Below are positions 52,829-61,150 of a DNA stretch of 64,000 nt, in pieces. Position 1 is the first letter of the stretch; each line of letters opens with the position of its first letter. The notes below the pieces were generated by a model, which worked only from the letters and a program-made list of their open reading frames with translations, was not told the DNA's origin and searched no databases. The position numbers and the translations under genes are program-made. Origin of the DNA: an uncultured Microbacteriaceae bacterium (lineage in GTDB: Bacteria > Actinomycetota > Actinomycetes > Actinomycetales > Microbacteriaceae); contig CANKXX010000006.1 of the NCBI GenBank assembly GCA_947487835.1, positions 248,001 through 312,000 of the forward strand. The letters run 5' to 3'.

Positions 52829-53771
52829 GCCCGGGCGCACGCAGCCCGCCACGGCTGCCGACGGAGCCCTCGACCGCATCGTGCTCACCGGCATCCGGGT
52901 GCGCGGCACGCACGGCGTGTTCGACTTCGAGCGGCGGGACGGCCAGGAGTTCGTCGTCGACGCGACGGTGGAGCTCGACGCCTCGCCCGCCGCCGCGGCG
53001 GACGAGCTGGCCGAGACGGTGCACTACGGCGTGCTCGCCGAGCAGATCGCCGAGGTGGTCTCCGGGGAGCCGGTCGACCTGATCGAGACCCTGGCCGAGC
53101 GCATCGCCGCCGTCGTGCTGTCGCACCCGGCCGCGGCCCGGGCCCAGGTGACCGTGCACAAGCCGGACGCGCCCATCGCCGTGCCCTTCACCGACGTCGC
53201 CGTCTCCATCACGCGGGTCCGCGCGGCCGATCCCAGCGCCGAGTCCCCGGGTGCACCGGTCACCGGCTCCGCACGGGACGTCGTGCTCGCCCTCGGCAGC
53301 AACCTCGGCGACCGGGAGAGCATCCTGCGGGACGCCCTCGACGACCTCCGTGCGCGTCCCGGCATCGAGCTCGGGCGGGTCTCCGCGCTGGTGGAGACCC
53401 CGGCCCTCACGCTGCACGGCGTGGACGAGACGGCCCCCGCCTACCTGAACGCCGTCGCGCTCGCCCGCACGACGCTGTCCCCGGACGATCTGCTGGACGC
53501 CCTGCACGACGTCGAGCGCGGACACGGCCGGGAACGGGGCGAGCGCTGGGGCGACCGCACCCTGGACATCGATATCGTTGCGTACGGCGACCGGGAGTAC
53601 TCGGACGACCGGATCACCCTGCCGCATCCGCGGGCCCACGAGCGGGCGTTCGTGCTCGTCCCGTGGCTGCAGGTCGATCCGCTCGCCGTGCTTCCCGGGA
53701 GGGGCCGCGTGTCGGACCTGCTCGCCGCCACGACCGACGCCGTCCGTTTCTACCCAGGGGGAACCCGATGA
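52821..53771 (+). CDS. folBK: Bifunctional dihydroneopterin aldolase / pterin pyrophosphokinase
   Basis: A 316-residue fusion of FolB (about 18-130; GIRVRGTHGVFDFERRDGQ and VHKPDAPI) and FolK (about 150-310; ALGSNLGDRESILRDAL, RWGDRTLDIDI and LPHPRAHERAFVL). It carries out two consecutive folate steps before folP. Fusions of this kind are known in actinobacteria. GTG at 52821. The next gene overlaps its stop as ATGA. Confidence 0.95.
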   Translation: MAEPGRTQPATAADGALDRIVLTGIRVRGTHGVFDFERRDGQEFVVDATVELDASPAAAADELAETVHYGVLAEQIAEVVSGEPVDLIETLAERIAAVVLSHPAAARAQVTVHKPDAPIAVPFTDVAVSITRVRAADPSAESPGAPVTGSARDVVLALGSNLGDRESILRDALDDLRARPGIELGRVSALVETPALTLHGVDETAPAYLNAVALARTTLSPDDLLDALHDVERGHGRERGERWGDRTLDIDIVAYGDREYSDDRITLPHPRAHERAFVLVPWLQVDPLAVLPGRGRVSDLLAATTDAVRFYPGGTR

Positions 53772-54268
53772 CGCGCACCCGCCCCGCGACCCTCGTGCTC
53801 CTCGCCGTCGCGGGTGGCGCCCTCGGCTGGCTGCTCGAGATGGTGCTGGTCACGATGGGAAGCCGCGCCGTCGTCCCGCCGCTCACGCTCGCCATCACGC
53901 TGATCGCGCTGGCCGCGGTGGCACTCGCGCTGGCATGGCCGATCCGCCAGTCGGTGCGGGGAACGGTGCGGCGGCGCATCGACCCGTTCCAGGCCACCCG
54001 GGTGGTCGTCCTCGCCAAGGCGTCGAGCCTGTGCGGCGCGCTGCTCGCCGGCCTGGGCCTCGGAATCCTGGCCTTCCTCGCCAGCAGGCCGGTCGTCGCA
54101 TCGACGGACTCGCTCTGGCTCGCGGCCGCCACGGCCATCGGCGCCGTCGTGCTGCTCGTCGCCGGCCTCGTCGCCGAGCTGTGGTGCACCATCCCGCCCG
54201 ACGACCCGAAGAACGGCGGCGGATCCGCCCAGCTGGACGGCTCGGGGCAGGCCACGACCCACCAGTAG
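53768..54268 (+). CDS. DUF3180 membrane protein
   Basis: A 166-residue protein with four hydrophobic segments (about 8-28, 38-57, 85-105 and 118-140) and a cytoplasmic Pro/Gly-rich tail. The DUF3180 family regularly follows folBK in actinobacteria; its function is unknown. ATG at 53768 overlaps the preceding stop (ATGA). Confidence 0.88.
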   Translation: MTRTRPATLVLLAVAGGALGWLLEMVLVTMGSRAVVPPLTLAITLIALAAVALALAWPIRQSVRGTVRRRIDPFQATRVVVLAKASSLCGALLAGLGLGILAFLASRPVVASTDSLWLAAATAIGAVVLLVAGLVAELWCTIPPDDPKNGGGSAQLDGSGQATTHQ

Positions 54269-54292
54269 AGTGAGTCCCGACGAAGGAGGGCC

Positions 54293-54778
54293 GTGTCCAA
54301 CCGCCTGGAGCTAGCCACGGTGGAGTGGCGCCGCGTGTCGCCCAAGCAACTGGGGGTGGAGCTCGTCGGCACCCTCGTCTCGGCGCTCGTCTTCGTCGCC
54401 GTCGGGGTGTTCGTCCTCCTCGTGTTCGAGAGCACCGTCGGCTGGGTCATCATCGGCGGCTCGGTCGCGCTGCACGCCGTCATGGCGATCTTCGCCGCCC
54501 GCCGCGTGCGCGCCATCGGCTACCAGCTGCGTGAGGACGACCTCGTGTTCCGCCGCGGCATCATGTGGCAGCGCATCGTCGCCGTTCCCTACGGCCGCAT
54601 GCAGCTGGTCGACATCACGCGCGGTCCCGTCGCGCGCGCCCTGGGCCTCGCCGAGCTGAAGCTCGTCACCGCCGCCGCGGTCACCGGCGTGACCATCCCG
54701 GGCCTCGTCAGCGAGGACGCGGAGGAGCTGCGCGACCGGCTCGTGGAGCTCGCCGAGTCGCGGCGGGCCGGCCTGTGA
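54293..54778 (+). CDS. bPH2-type (YdbS-like) membrane protein
   Basis: A 161-residue protein with two membrane segments (about 25-48 and 52-70) followed by a bacterial PH-like domain (IGYQLREDDLVFRRGIMWQR and RMQLVDITRGPVARALGLAE). GTG at 54293 with gaaggagg upstream. It is coupled to the next gene, which encodes a longer protein with the same domain; such pairs correspond to YdbS/YdbT of Bacillus, of unclear envelope function. Confidence 0.88.
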   Translation: MSNRLELATVEWRRVSPKQLGVELVGTLVSALVFVAVGVFVLLVFESTVGWVIIGGSVALHAVMAIFAARRVRAIGYQLREDDLVFRRGIMWQRIVAVPYGRMQLVDITRGPVARALGLAELKLVTAAAVTGVTIPGLVSEDAEELRDRLVELAESRRAGL

Positions 54779-56505
54779 CGCAGGCCGTCCGGGCCGCCGA
54801 GCAGCTGACCGACGGGAACTGGCACCGCCTGCACCCCGCGACCCCGCTGCTGAAGGGCGGCATCGCGCTGCTCGCCATCGCGGGCGCCCTCATCGCGAAC
54901 CTCCGCGAGGCGCTGATCGAGAGCTTCTTCGGCGGGCCCCGCGAGCAGGACCCGGTCTCGCTGCTCTACCGCAACGGTCTCCTCGGCTGGGCGTTGCTCA
55001 TCGCGCTCGTCTTCGTGCTCCTCTTCGTGCTCGGCTTCTATGTCTCCTGGCGCATGCACGAGTTCCGCGTCACCGAGGACGTCGTCGAGGTGCGCAGCGG
55101 CATCCTGTTCCGCACGCATCGCAAGGGCAGGCTCGACCGCGTGCAGGGCATCAACATCATGCGCCCGCTCGTGCCCCGCCTGTTCGGCGCGGCGAAGCTC
55201 GAGGTGAACGTCGCGGGCCAGAACGCCAACGTCCAGCTGTCCTACCTGCGCTCGCGGGATGCCGACGCGCTGCGGCGCCGCATCCTCGGCCTCGCCTCGG
55301 GCAAGCGCTCCGAGGCGATCGTCGAGGGCGCCGACGCTGCCGCGGTCGCCGCTGCCGCGGCCGCCGCGGGGGAGGGCGTGCCGCCCGCGGACCCCGCGCA
55401 CCCCCTGCGCCCCGGCGACATCGGGCCGGTGACCGCCCGCGTGCTCGAGGAGCGGGCACGCGAGTTCCTCGCCCCCGAGCTGGACCCGGACGCCGCGCCG
55501 CCCGAGTCCGTCGTCACGATCCCGCTCGGCAGGCTCGCCGGGTCGATCGCCCTGAGCGGCTTCACCATCGCGCTCGCCCTCGTGCTGTTCGTCGGCGTGC
55601 CCGTCGTCGTCACCACCGGCGCGTACTGGGCGCTGCTGCCCGTGCTGCCCGGCCTCGTCGGCTCCATCGGCTTCTTCGTCAACCGCATCGTGAAGTCCCT
55701 CCGCTTCAGCATCGCCGGCACGCCGGACGGCATCCGGGTGGGCTACGGCCTGCTCTCCACGAGCAACGACACGCTGCCCCCCGGACGCATCCACGCGGTC
55801 GAGGTGCTGCAGCCGCTGCTCTGGCGCCGGGCCGGCTGGTGGACCATCCGCATCACCCGGGCCAGCAACTCGTCGACGCCGGGCGCCGCGGGTCAGGCCA
55901 ACACGACACTGCTGCCCGTCGGCACGAAGGAGGACGTCACGCGCGTCCTCGGGCTCGTGCTGCCGGAGTTCGTCGGCGAGACGTCGAACGTCCTCCTGCT
56001 CACCGGCATCCTCGGGCGCGGCGAGGACGGCGACGGCTTCGTGAATGCGCCCCGCCGCGGACGCGTCCTGCGGCCGTTCTCCTGGCGGCGCACCGGCTTC
56101 GCGATGGACTCGAATGCCCTGCTGCTGCGCTCCGGCGCGGTGTGGCGACACCTCGTGATCGTGCCGCACGCGCGCCTGCAGAGCATCGCCCTGCGCCAGG
56201 GGCCGCTCGAGCGTCGCCTGGGCGTGAACCGCATCCAGGCGCACACCGTCGTCGGACCGGTCGACACCGAGCTCGGGATCGTGGACCGCGAGACCTCCCT
56301 TCGGCTGTTCGAGGACCTCGCGGCGTCCGCCGCCACCTCCGGCCGGATCGACCGCTCGCACCGCTGGGGGGCGATGGAGCAGGAGGATGAGGGCCCGCAC
56401 GAGCAACGGGACGAGCACACGATGAGGCGCCCGAGCGAGCATGCGGACGAGCAGGTGGAGGAACACGAGGACGAGCGCGCGGGCGAGCACGAGGACGCGC
56501 GATGA
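54775..56505 (+). CDS. Multi-bPH2 (YdbT-like) membrane protein
   Basis: A 576-residue protein with two groups of membrane segments (about 25-45 and 65-85; 255-300) and three bPH2-type domains, each beginning like [38 protein letters not shown] or [18 protein letters not shown]. The C-terminal 45 residues are almost only Glu, Asp, His, Arg and Gln (for example [16 protein letters not shown]), an unusual charged tail. GTG at 54775 overlaps the previous stop; the ATG of the next gene overlaps this stop as ATGA. Confidence 0.87.
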   Translation: MTQAVRAAEQLTDGNWHRLHPATPLLKGGIALLAIAGALIANLREALIESFFGGPREQDPVSLLYRNGLLGWALLIALVFVLLFVLGFYVSWRMHEFRVTEDVVEVRSGILFRTHRKGRLDRVQGINIMRPLVPRLFGAAKLEVNVAGQNANVQLSYLRSRDADALRRRILGLASGKRSEAIVEGADAAAVAAAAAAAGEGVPPADPAHPLRPGDIGPVTARVLEERAREFLAPELDPDAAPPESVVTIPLGRLAGSIALSGFTIALALVLFVGVPVVVTTGAYWALLPVLPGLVGSIGFFVNRIVKSLRFSIAGTPDGIRVGYGLLSTSNDTLPPGRIHAVEVLQPLLWRRAGWWTIRITRASNSSTPGAAGQANTTLLPVGTKEDVTRVLGLVLPEFVGETSNVLLLTGILGRGEDGDGFVNAPRRGRVLRPFSWRRTGFAMDSNALLLRSGAVWRHLVIVPHARLQSIALRQGPLERRLGVNRIQAHTVVGPVDTELGIVDRETSLRLFEDLAASAATSGRIDRSHRWGAMEQEDEGPHEQRDEHTMRRPSEHADEQVEEHEDERAGEHEDAR

Positions 56506-57254
56506 CGGGACCCTCCAGTCGCTCGGCCCGGCTCGGCGTCGGCATCATCGGGGCGGGCGCCGTCGGCCCCGTGCTCGGCGCTGCGCTCGCCGGGGCCGGG
56601 CATGCCATCACCGGCATATCCGCCATCTCCGAGCGCAGCAGGGACCGAGCCGAGGCGATGCTGCCCCGGGTGCCCGTGCTGCCCATTCCCGAGGTCATCG
56701 AGCGGAGCGAGCTCGTGCTGCTCGCCGTCCCGGAGCCCGAGCTCGCCGGTCTCGTGGCCGGGCTCGCGGCGACCGGCGCGTGGCAGCCCGGGCAGCTCGT
56801 CGTGCACACCGCCGCGAAGCACGGCGTGCGCGTGCTGCAACCGGCGACCGCGGCCGGCTGCATCCCGCTCGCCATCCACCCGGCCATGTCCTTCACGGGC
56901 ACGAGCCTCGATCTCGCCCGGCTCAGCGAGAGCTACTTCGCGGTGACCGCGCCGGCGCCAGTCCAGCCGATCGGGCAGGCGCTGGTGGTGGAGATGGGCG
57001 GCGAGCCGATCATCGTCGCCGAGGCCGACCGCGCACAGTACGCCGAGGCCATCGCGACGGCGTCCGACTTCTCCTCCGCCATCGTCGCGCAGTCGACGGG
57101 CATGCTCGCCTCCCTCGGTGTGGACGAGCCCGGCCTGGTGCTCGGACCCCTGCTTCGCTCGTCGGTGGAGAACGCGCTGGCGCGGGCGACGTCCGGCGGC
57201 GCGGGTCTCGAGGCGCCCGCCCGCTTCGAGCCGGACCCGGAGGAGGACGAGTGA
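56502..57254 (+). CDS. Rossmann/DUF2520 protein, possible ketopantoate-reductase-like
   Basis: A 250-residue protein with an NAD(P)-binding start ([22 protein letters not shown]), then [21 protein letters not shown] and a helical DUF2520 C-terminal domain. Actinobacterial genes of this type often sit beside panC, and the fold resembles ketopantoate reductase, so it may supply pantoate for the next enzyme (inference). It is coupled at both ends: ATGA with the PH gene, GTGA with panC. Confidence 0.85.
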   Translation: MTGPSSRSARLGVGIIGAGAVGPVLGAALAGAGHAITGISAISERSRDRAEAMLPRVPVLPIPEVIERSELVLLAVPEPELAGLVAGLAATGAWQPGQLVVHTAAKHGVRVLQPATAAGCIPLAIHPAMSFTGTSLDLARLSESYFAVTAPAPVQPIGQALVVEMGGEPIIVAEADRAQYAEAIATASDFSSAIVAQSTGMLASLGVDEPGLVLGPLLRSSVENALARATSGGAGLEAPARFEPDPEEDE

Positions 57255-58141
57255 CCGAGGAGACCCCGCGCGTCGTGCACGGCATCGAGGAGCTGCGCGA
57301 GTTCCTCGCCGCCCGCCGGGCCGAGCGTGGAGCCGGCGCGGACGGCGGACGCGTGGTGCTCGTGCCGACCATGGGCGCGCTGCACGCCGGACACCTCGCG
57401 CACGTGCGCCGTGCCCGGGAGCTGGGCGACACGGTGGTGGTGTCGATCTTCGTGAACCCGCTGCAGTTCGGGCCGACGGAAGACCTGGACCGTTACCCGC
57501 GCACGCTCGATGCGGACGTCGCGGCGCTCCGCGAGGCCGGTGCCGACGCGGTGTTCGCGCCGAGCGCCGCCGAGATGTACCCGGACGGCGAGACCGGCAC
57601 CCGGGTCACGGGCGGGCCGGTGACGCGCCTGTTCGAGGGCGCATCGCGGCCCGGGCACTTCGACGGCATGCTGACCGTGGTCGCGAAGCTGCTCGTGATC
57701 GTGTCGCCGGACGTCGCGACGTTCGGGCGCAAGGACGCCCAGCAGCTGTTCCTCGTGCGCCGCATGGTGCGCGACCTCAATCTGCCCGTGCACATCGAGC
57801 CGATCGACATCGTGCGGGAGGGCGACGGGCTCGCCCTCTCCAGCCGCAACCGCTACCTGTCGGCCGAGGAGCGCAGCCAGGCGCTCGCCCTCTCCGGGGC
57901 CCTGCGGGCCGCGGCCGATGCTGCGGTGGGCGGCGTGCCGGCGGCCCTCGAGGCGGCGCGCGGCGAGCTGGACGCCAAGGCTCTGGTTGAATTGGACTAC
58001 TTCACCGTCGTCGACCCGGGCACCTTCCTCCCGGTCGACGACGACTACCGCGGCGAGGCGCTTGCCCTCGTCGCCGCGCGGGTCGGCTCGACCCGCCTCA
58101 TCGACAACGCGACGATCACCGTCGCCCCTGGAGAGCACTAG
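57251..58141 (+). CDS. panC: Pantoate-beta-alanine ligase
   Basis: A 296-residue enzyme that condenses pantoate and beta-alanine with ATP. It has the nucleotidyl-transferase motif [11 protein letters not shown] (HxGH, about 44-48), [28 protein letters not shown] and [11 protein letters not shown] at 57251 overlaps the preceding stop. The lysS start is five bases after its stop. Confidence 0.96.
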   Translation: MTEETPRVVHGIEELREFLAARRAERGAGADGGRVVLVPTMGALHAGHLAHVRRARELGDTVVVSIFVNPLQFGPTEDLDRYPRTLDADVAALREAGADAVFAPSAAEMYPDGETGTRVTGGPVTRLFEGASRPGHFDGMLTVVAKLLVIVSPDVATFGRKDAQQLFLVRRMVRDLNLPVHIEPIDIVREGDGLALSSRNRYLSAEERSQALALSGALRAAADAAVGGVPAALEAARGELDAKALVELDYFTVVDPGTFLPVDDDYRGEALALVAARVGSTRLIDNATITVAPGEH

Positions 58142-58145
58142 CACC

Positions 58146-59711
58146 ATGACCGAGACCACCGGCACCCCCGCACCCGCCATCCCCGCCGAGGGCGAGTCCG
58201 CCGATGCCGCACTGGCGCAGGCCGAGGCGGATGCCGCCGCCGCCCGCGAGGAGATCGCGGAGCAGAAGGCGGTCCGCCTCGCCAAGCGCGACCGCCTCAT
58301 CGCGTCGGGCGCGGGCGCGTACCCGGTGTCCGTGCCCGTCACCGCACGCATCGCCGAGGTGCGCGAGCGCTTCGCGGACCTCGAGCCGGACCAGAAGACG
58401 GGCGAGACCGTCGGCGTCGCCGGTCGCGTCGTGCACCTGCGCAACACGGGCAAGCTCTGCTTCGCCTCGCTCCAGGCGGGCGACGGCAGCCGCATCCAGG
58501 CCATGGTGTCGCTCGCGGAGGTGGGGGAGGAGTCCCTCGCCGCGTGGAAGGACCTCGTCGACCTCGGCGACCACCTGTTCGTGGCCGGCGAGGTCATCTC
58601 GAGTCGCCGCGGCGAGCTGTCGATCCTCGCCACCGAGTGGCGCATCGCCGCGAAGGCGTTGCTGCCGCTGCCCAACCTGCACGCGGAGCTCAGCGACGAG
58701 ACGCGCGTGCGCAGCCGCTACCTCGACCTGATCGTGCGCGAGCAGGCCCGCCGGAACGTGGTCGAGCGCGCGACGGCGGTGGCGTCCCTCCGCAGTACGT
58801 TCTCGGCGCACGGCTTCCTCGAGGTCGAGACGCCCATGCTCCAGGTCATGCACGGCGGTGCGTCCGCCCGCCCCTTCGTCACCCACTCCAACGCGTTCGA
58901 CACCGAGCTCTACCTGCGCATCGCCCCCGAGCTGTACCTGAAGCGCGCCGTGGTCGGCGGCATCGACCGCGTGTTCGAGATCAACCGCAACTTCCGCAAC
59001 GAGGGCGCCGACTCCACGCACAGCCCCGAGTTCGCGATGCTGGAGGCCTACGAGGCGTACGGCGACTACAACTCCATCGCGGACCTCACCCAGGAGCTCA
59101 TCCAGAACGCCGCGCTCGCCGTCTCGGGCAGCCACGTCGTCACCTGGGCGGACGGCACCGAGTTCGACCTCGGCGGCCACTGGGACCGCATCTCGATGTA
59201 CGACTCGCTCAGCGACGCGGCCGGTGTGCGCATCACCCCCGAGACGTCGGTCGATGAGCTGCAGGCGCTCGCGGAGCGCGAGGGCGTGGAGGTGCCGCTG
59301 TCCAACCACGGCAAGCTCGTCGAGGAGCTGTGGGAGCACTTCGTCAAGGGCGGCCTCGAGCGCCCCACCTTCGTCATGGACTTCCCCGTCGAGACCTCGC
59401 CGCTCGTCCGCTCCCACCGCGACATCGACGGCGTCGTGGAGAAGTGGGACCTGTACGTGCGCGGCTTCGAGCTCGCGACGGGCTACTCCGAGCTCGTCGA
59501 CCCGGTCGTGCAGCGCGAGCGCTTCGTGCAGCAGGCGCGGATGAGCGCCCGCGGCGACGTGGAGGCCATGCCGCTCGACGAGGACTTCCTGCGCGCACTC
59601 GAGCACGGCATGCCGCCGTGCGGCGGCATGGGCATGGGCATCGACCGCCTGCTCATGGCGCTGACAGGCCTCGGTATCCGCGAGACCATCCTGTTCCCCC
59701 TGGTCAAGTAG
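58146..59711 (+). CDS. lysS: Lysyl-tRNA synthetase, class II
   Basis: A 521-residue class II synthetase. An N-terminal acidic/Ala-rich extension (about 1-55) precedes the OB-fold anticodon domain and the catalytic domain with motif 2 ([13 protein letters not shown], about 276-288) and motif 3 ([16 protein letters not shown]) near the C-terminus. It ends [14 protein letters not shown] at 58146. Its last 19 codons are largely repeated just downstream (59719-59784). Confidence 0.95.
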   Translation: MTETTGTPAPAIPAEGESADAALAQAEADAAAAREEIAEQKAVRLAKRDRLIASGAGAYPVSVPVTARIAEVRERFADLEPDQKTGETVGVAGRVVHLRNTGKLCFASLQAGDGSRIQAMVSLAEVGEESLAAWKDLVDLGDHLFVAGEVISSRRGELSILATEWRIAAKALLPLPNLHAELSDETRVRSRYLDLIVREQARRNVVERATAVASLRSTFSAHGFLEVETPMLQVMHGGASARPFVTHSNAFDTELYLRIAPELYLKRAVVGGIDRVFEINRNFRNEGADSTHSPEFAMLEAYEAYGDYNSIADLTQELIQNAALAVSGSHVVTWADGTEFDLGGHWDRISMYDSLSDAAGVRITPETSVDELQALAEREGVEVPLSNHGKLVEELWEHFVKGGLERPTFVMDFPVETSPLVRSHRDIDGVVEKWDLYVRGFELATGYSELVDPVVQRERFVQQARMSARGDVEAMPLDEDFLRALEHGMPPCGGMGMGIDRLLMALTGLGIRETILFPLVK

Positions 59712-59718
59712 GTTGAGG

Positions 59719-59784
59719 ATGGCGCTTACGGGGCTGGCCGAATCCCCCATCCGCGAGACCATCCTGTTCCCCCTGGTCAAGTAG
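59719..59784 (+). pseudogene. Duplicated lysS 3'-end fragment
   Basis: Twenty-two codons including the stop in one frame, reading [21 protein letters not shown], repeat the lysS C-terminus ([18 protein letters not shown]). The last 37 bases (59749-59785 against 59676-59712) are identical; the first six codons encode the same residues with several different synonymous codons, and nine bases are inserted. It starts seven bases after the lysS stop and is not expected to be translated. It looks like the original lysS tail left behind after the upstream gene was replaced or recombined. Confidence 0.85.
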
Positions 59785-59797
59785 GAGATCCGAGACG

Positions 59798-59941
59798 ATG
59801 ATGAACCCGATGGGCAGCGGCCCGGGCAAGAACCCGCAGAAGCCGACGATGGCGCGCTACGCCCTCTGGATCATCGTGGGCGGCGTCGCCCTCGTGATGA
59901 TCGTGCAGGGCGTCATCGGCATCCTCGCCGGCGGCAGCTGA
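59798..59941 (+). CDS. Small single-span membrane protein (47 residues)
   Basis: A short gene missed by a 60-codon length filter: MMNPMGSGPGKNPQKPTMAR followed by a membrane helix (about residues 21-44, YALWIIVGGVALVMIVQGVI) and GGS. An AGGAG ribosome-binding site at 59783-59787 overlaps the second lysS-tail stop codon. The ATG at 59801 is a possible alternative. Function not recognised. Confidence 0.7.
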   Translation: MMNPMGSGPGKNPQKPTMARYALWIIVGGVALVMIVQGVIGILAGGS

Positions 59942-59958
59942 GCGCAGGCGTCCGGCCC

Positions 59959-61017
59959 GTGTCGGCGTTCGTGCCGGGCCGGGACCTGTGCGAGGCGTTC
60001 TACCGCGAGGTGCTCGCGCCGGTCGTGGCCGTCCCGCACTCGGCCGGCCTGATCGGACCCGGATCGGACGTGCTCGGCTACGACACCCCGCGCTCGACGG
60101 ACCACGACTGGGGTCCGCGTGCCGTGATCCTGGTCGACGAGGGTGAGCGCGCGGGTGTCCGGGAGCGGATCGACCGGGCGCTGCCCGAGACGTTCGGCGG
60201 CTGGCCGGTGCGGATGGGGCGCGACGGCCTGCCGCTCGAGCCGCACGTCGAGGTGCTCCCCGTCGCGGAGTGGCTGGGCGCGCAGTTCGGCTTCGACCCC
60301 ACCGCGCGCCCGCTGTCTCCGGCGGACTGGCTGCTGCTGCCGCAGCAGCGCATCCTTGGCCTCGTCGCCGGGGCCGTCTTCGCCGACGGCACCGGCGTGC
60401 TCGCCCGCGCCCGCGCGCTCCTCGCCTGGTATCCGGACGACGTGTGGTGGTGGCTCGTGGCCTCCCTCTGGCGCCGGCTGGACCAGGAGGAGCCTTTCAT
60501 CCAGCGCACCGCCGAGGCGGGGGACGCCCTCGGCTCCGCCGTCGTGGCCGCCCGCCAGGTGCGCGACTGCATGCGACTCGCGCTGCTGCTCGGCCGCCGG
60601 TACGCGCCCTACTCCAAGTGGCTCGGCACGGCCTTCTCGCGGCTGCCGGATCCGGACGGGCTCGGGGCGGCGCTCGCCGCGGCGCTGACCGCCCCCGACC
60701 TGTCGTCCCGGGAGGCGGCGCTCGGCGCCGCGTACACCGCGCTCGCCGCCCGCTTCAACGCCGTCACGCCCGGCGACCCCGTGGACGGCTCGCTCCGCCC
60801 GTTCTGGGACCGCCCGGCCCTGGTGCTCGGGGCGGACCGGTTCGCCCAGGCCGCCCTCGACGCGGTGCGGGACGAGGGCCTGCGTCGCTTCCCCCCGATC
60901 GGATCGGTGGATCACCTGGCCGACAGCACCGACGTGCTCAGCGACCCGGCCCGGGTGGCGGCGTTCCGCCCCGTGTACGCCGCCGTGGACCGGGACCTCC
61001 ACCCGCCCGCGCAGTAG
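59959..61017 (+). CDS. DUF4037 (nucleotidyltransferase-like) protein
   Basis: A 352-residue soluble protein. The N-terminal region contains GPGSDVLGYDTPRSTDHDWG, the nucleotidyltransferase-like GSD...DxD pattern of DUF4037 proteins; a C-terminal helical domain (from about 150) has many Trp and Leu residues (DDVWWWLVASLWRR). Start GTG at 59959, 18 bases after the small membrane gene. Its substrate is unknown. Its stop codon lies in the first unit of a 17-bp tandem repeat. Confidence 0.8.
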   Translation: MSAFVPGRDLCEAFYREVLAPVVAVPHSAGLIGPGSDVLGYDTPRSTDHDWGPRAVILVDEGERAGVRERIDRALPETFGGWPVRMGRDGLPLEPHVEVLPVAEWLGAQFGFDPTARPLSPADWLLLPQQRILGLVAGAVFADGTGVLARARALLAWYPDDVWWWLVASLWRRLDQEEPFIQRTAEAGDALGSAVVAARQVRDCMRLALLLGRRYAPYSKWLGTAFSRLPDPDGLGAALAAALTAPDLSSREAALGAAYTALAARFNAVTPGDPVDGSLRPFWDRPALVLGADRFAQAALDAVRDEGLRRFPPIGSVDHLADSTDVLSDPARVAAFRPVYAAVDRDLHPPAQ

Positions 61018-61076
61018 ACAGGGCCGCGAAGTAGACAGAGCCGCGCAGTAGACGAAGCCGCGCAGTAGACAGGGCC
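61009..61076 (+). repeat. 17-bp tandem repeat, four units
   Basis: Four consecutive 17-bp units, gcgcagtagacagggcc with one to three changes, start at 61009, 61026, 61043 and 61060. The first unit contains the stop codon (TAG) of the DUF4037 gene. Because 17 is not a multiple of 3, the repeat brings stop codons into all three + frames, and reading through it is not possible. Confidence 0.9.
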
Positions 61077-61150
61077 GCGAGTGCGGCTTACGGTGGACCG
61101 CGATGTGTGGGGGGGGTCTCCGGACATCATCGAACAGAACGGAAGACACC

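Noticed and set aside
14742-57254. Many GTGA/ATGA overlaps as a special feature
   Set aside because: They indicate translational coupling but are ordinary in high-GC actinobacterial operons.
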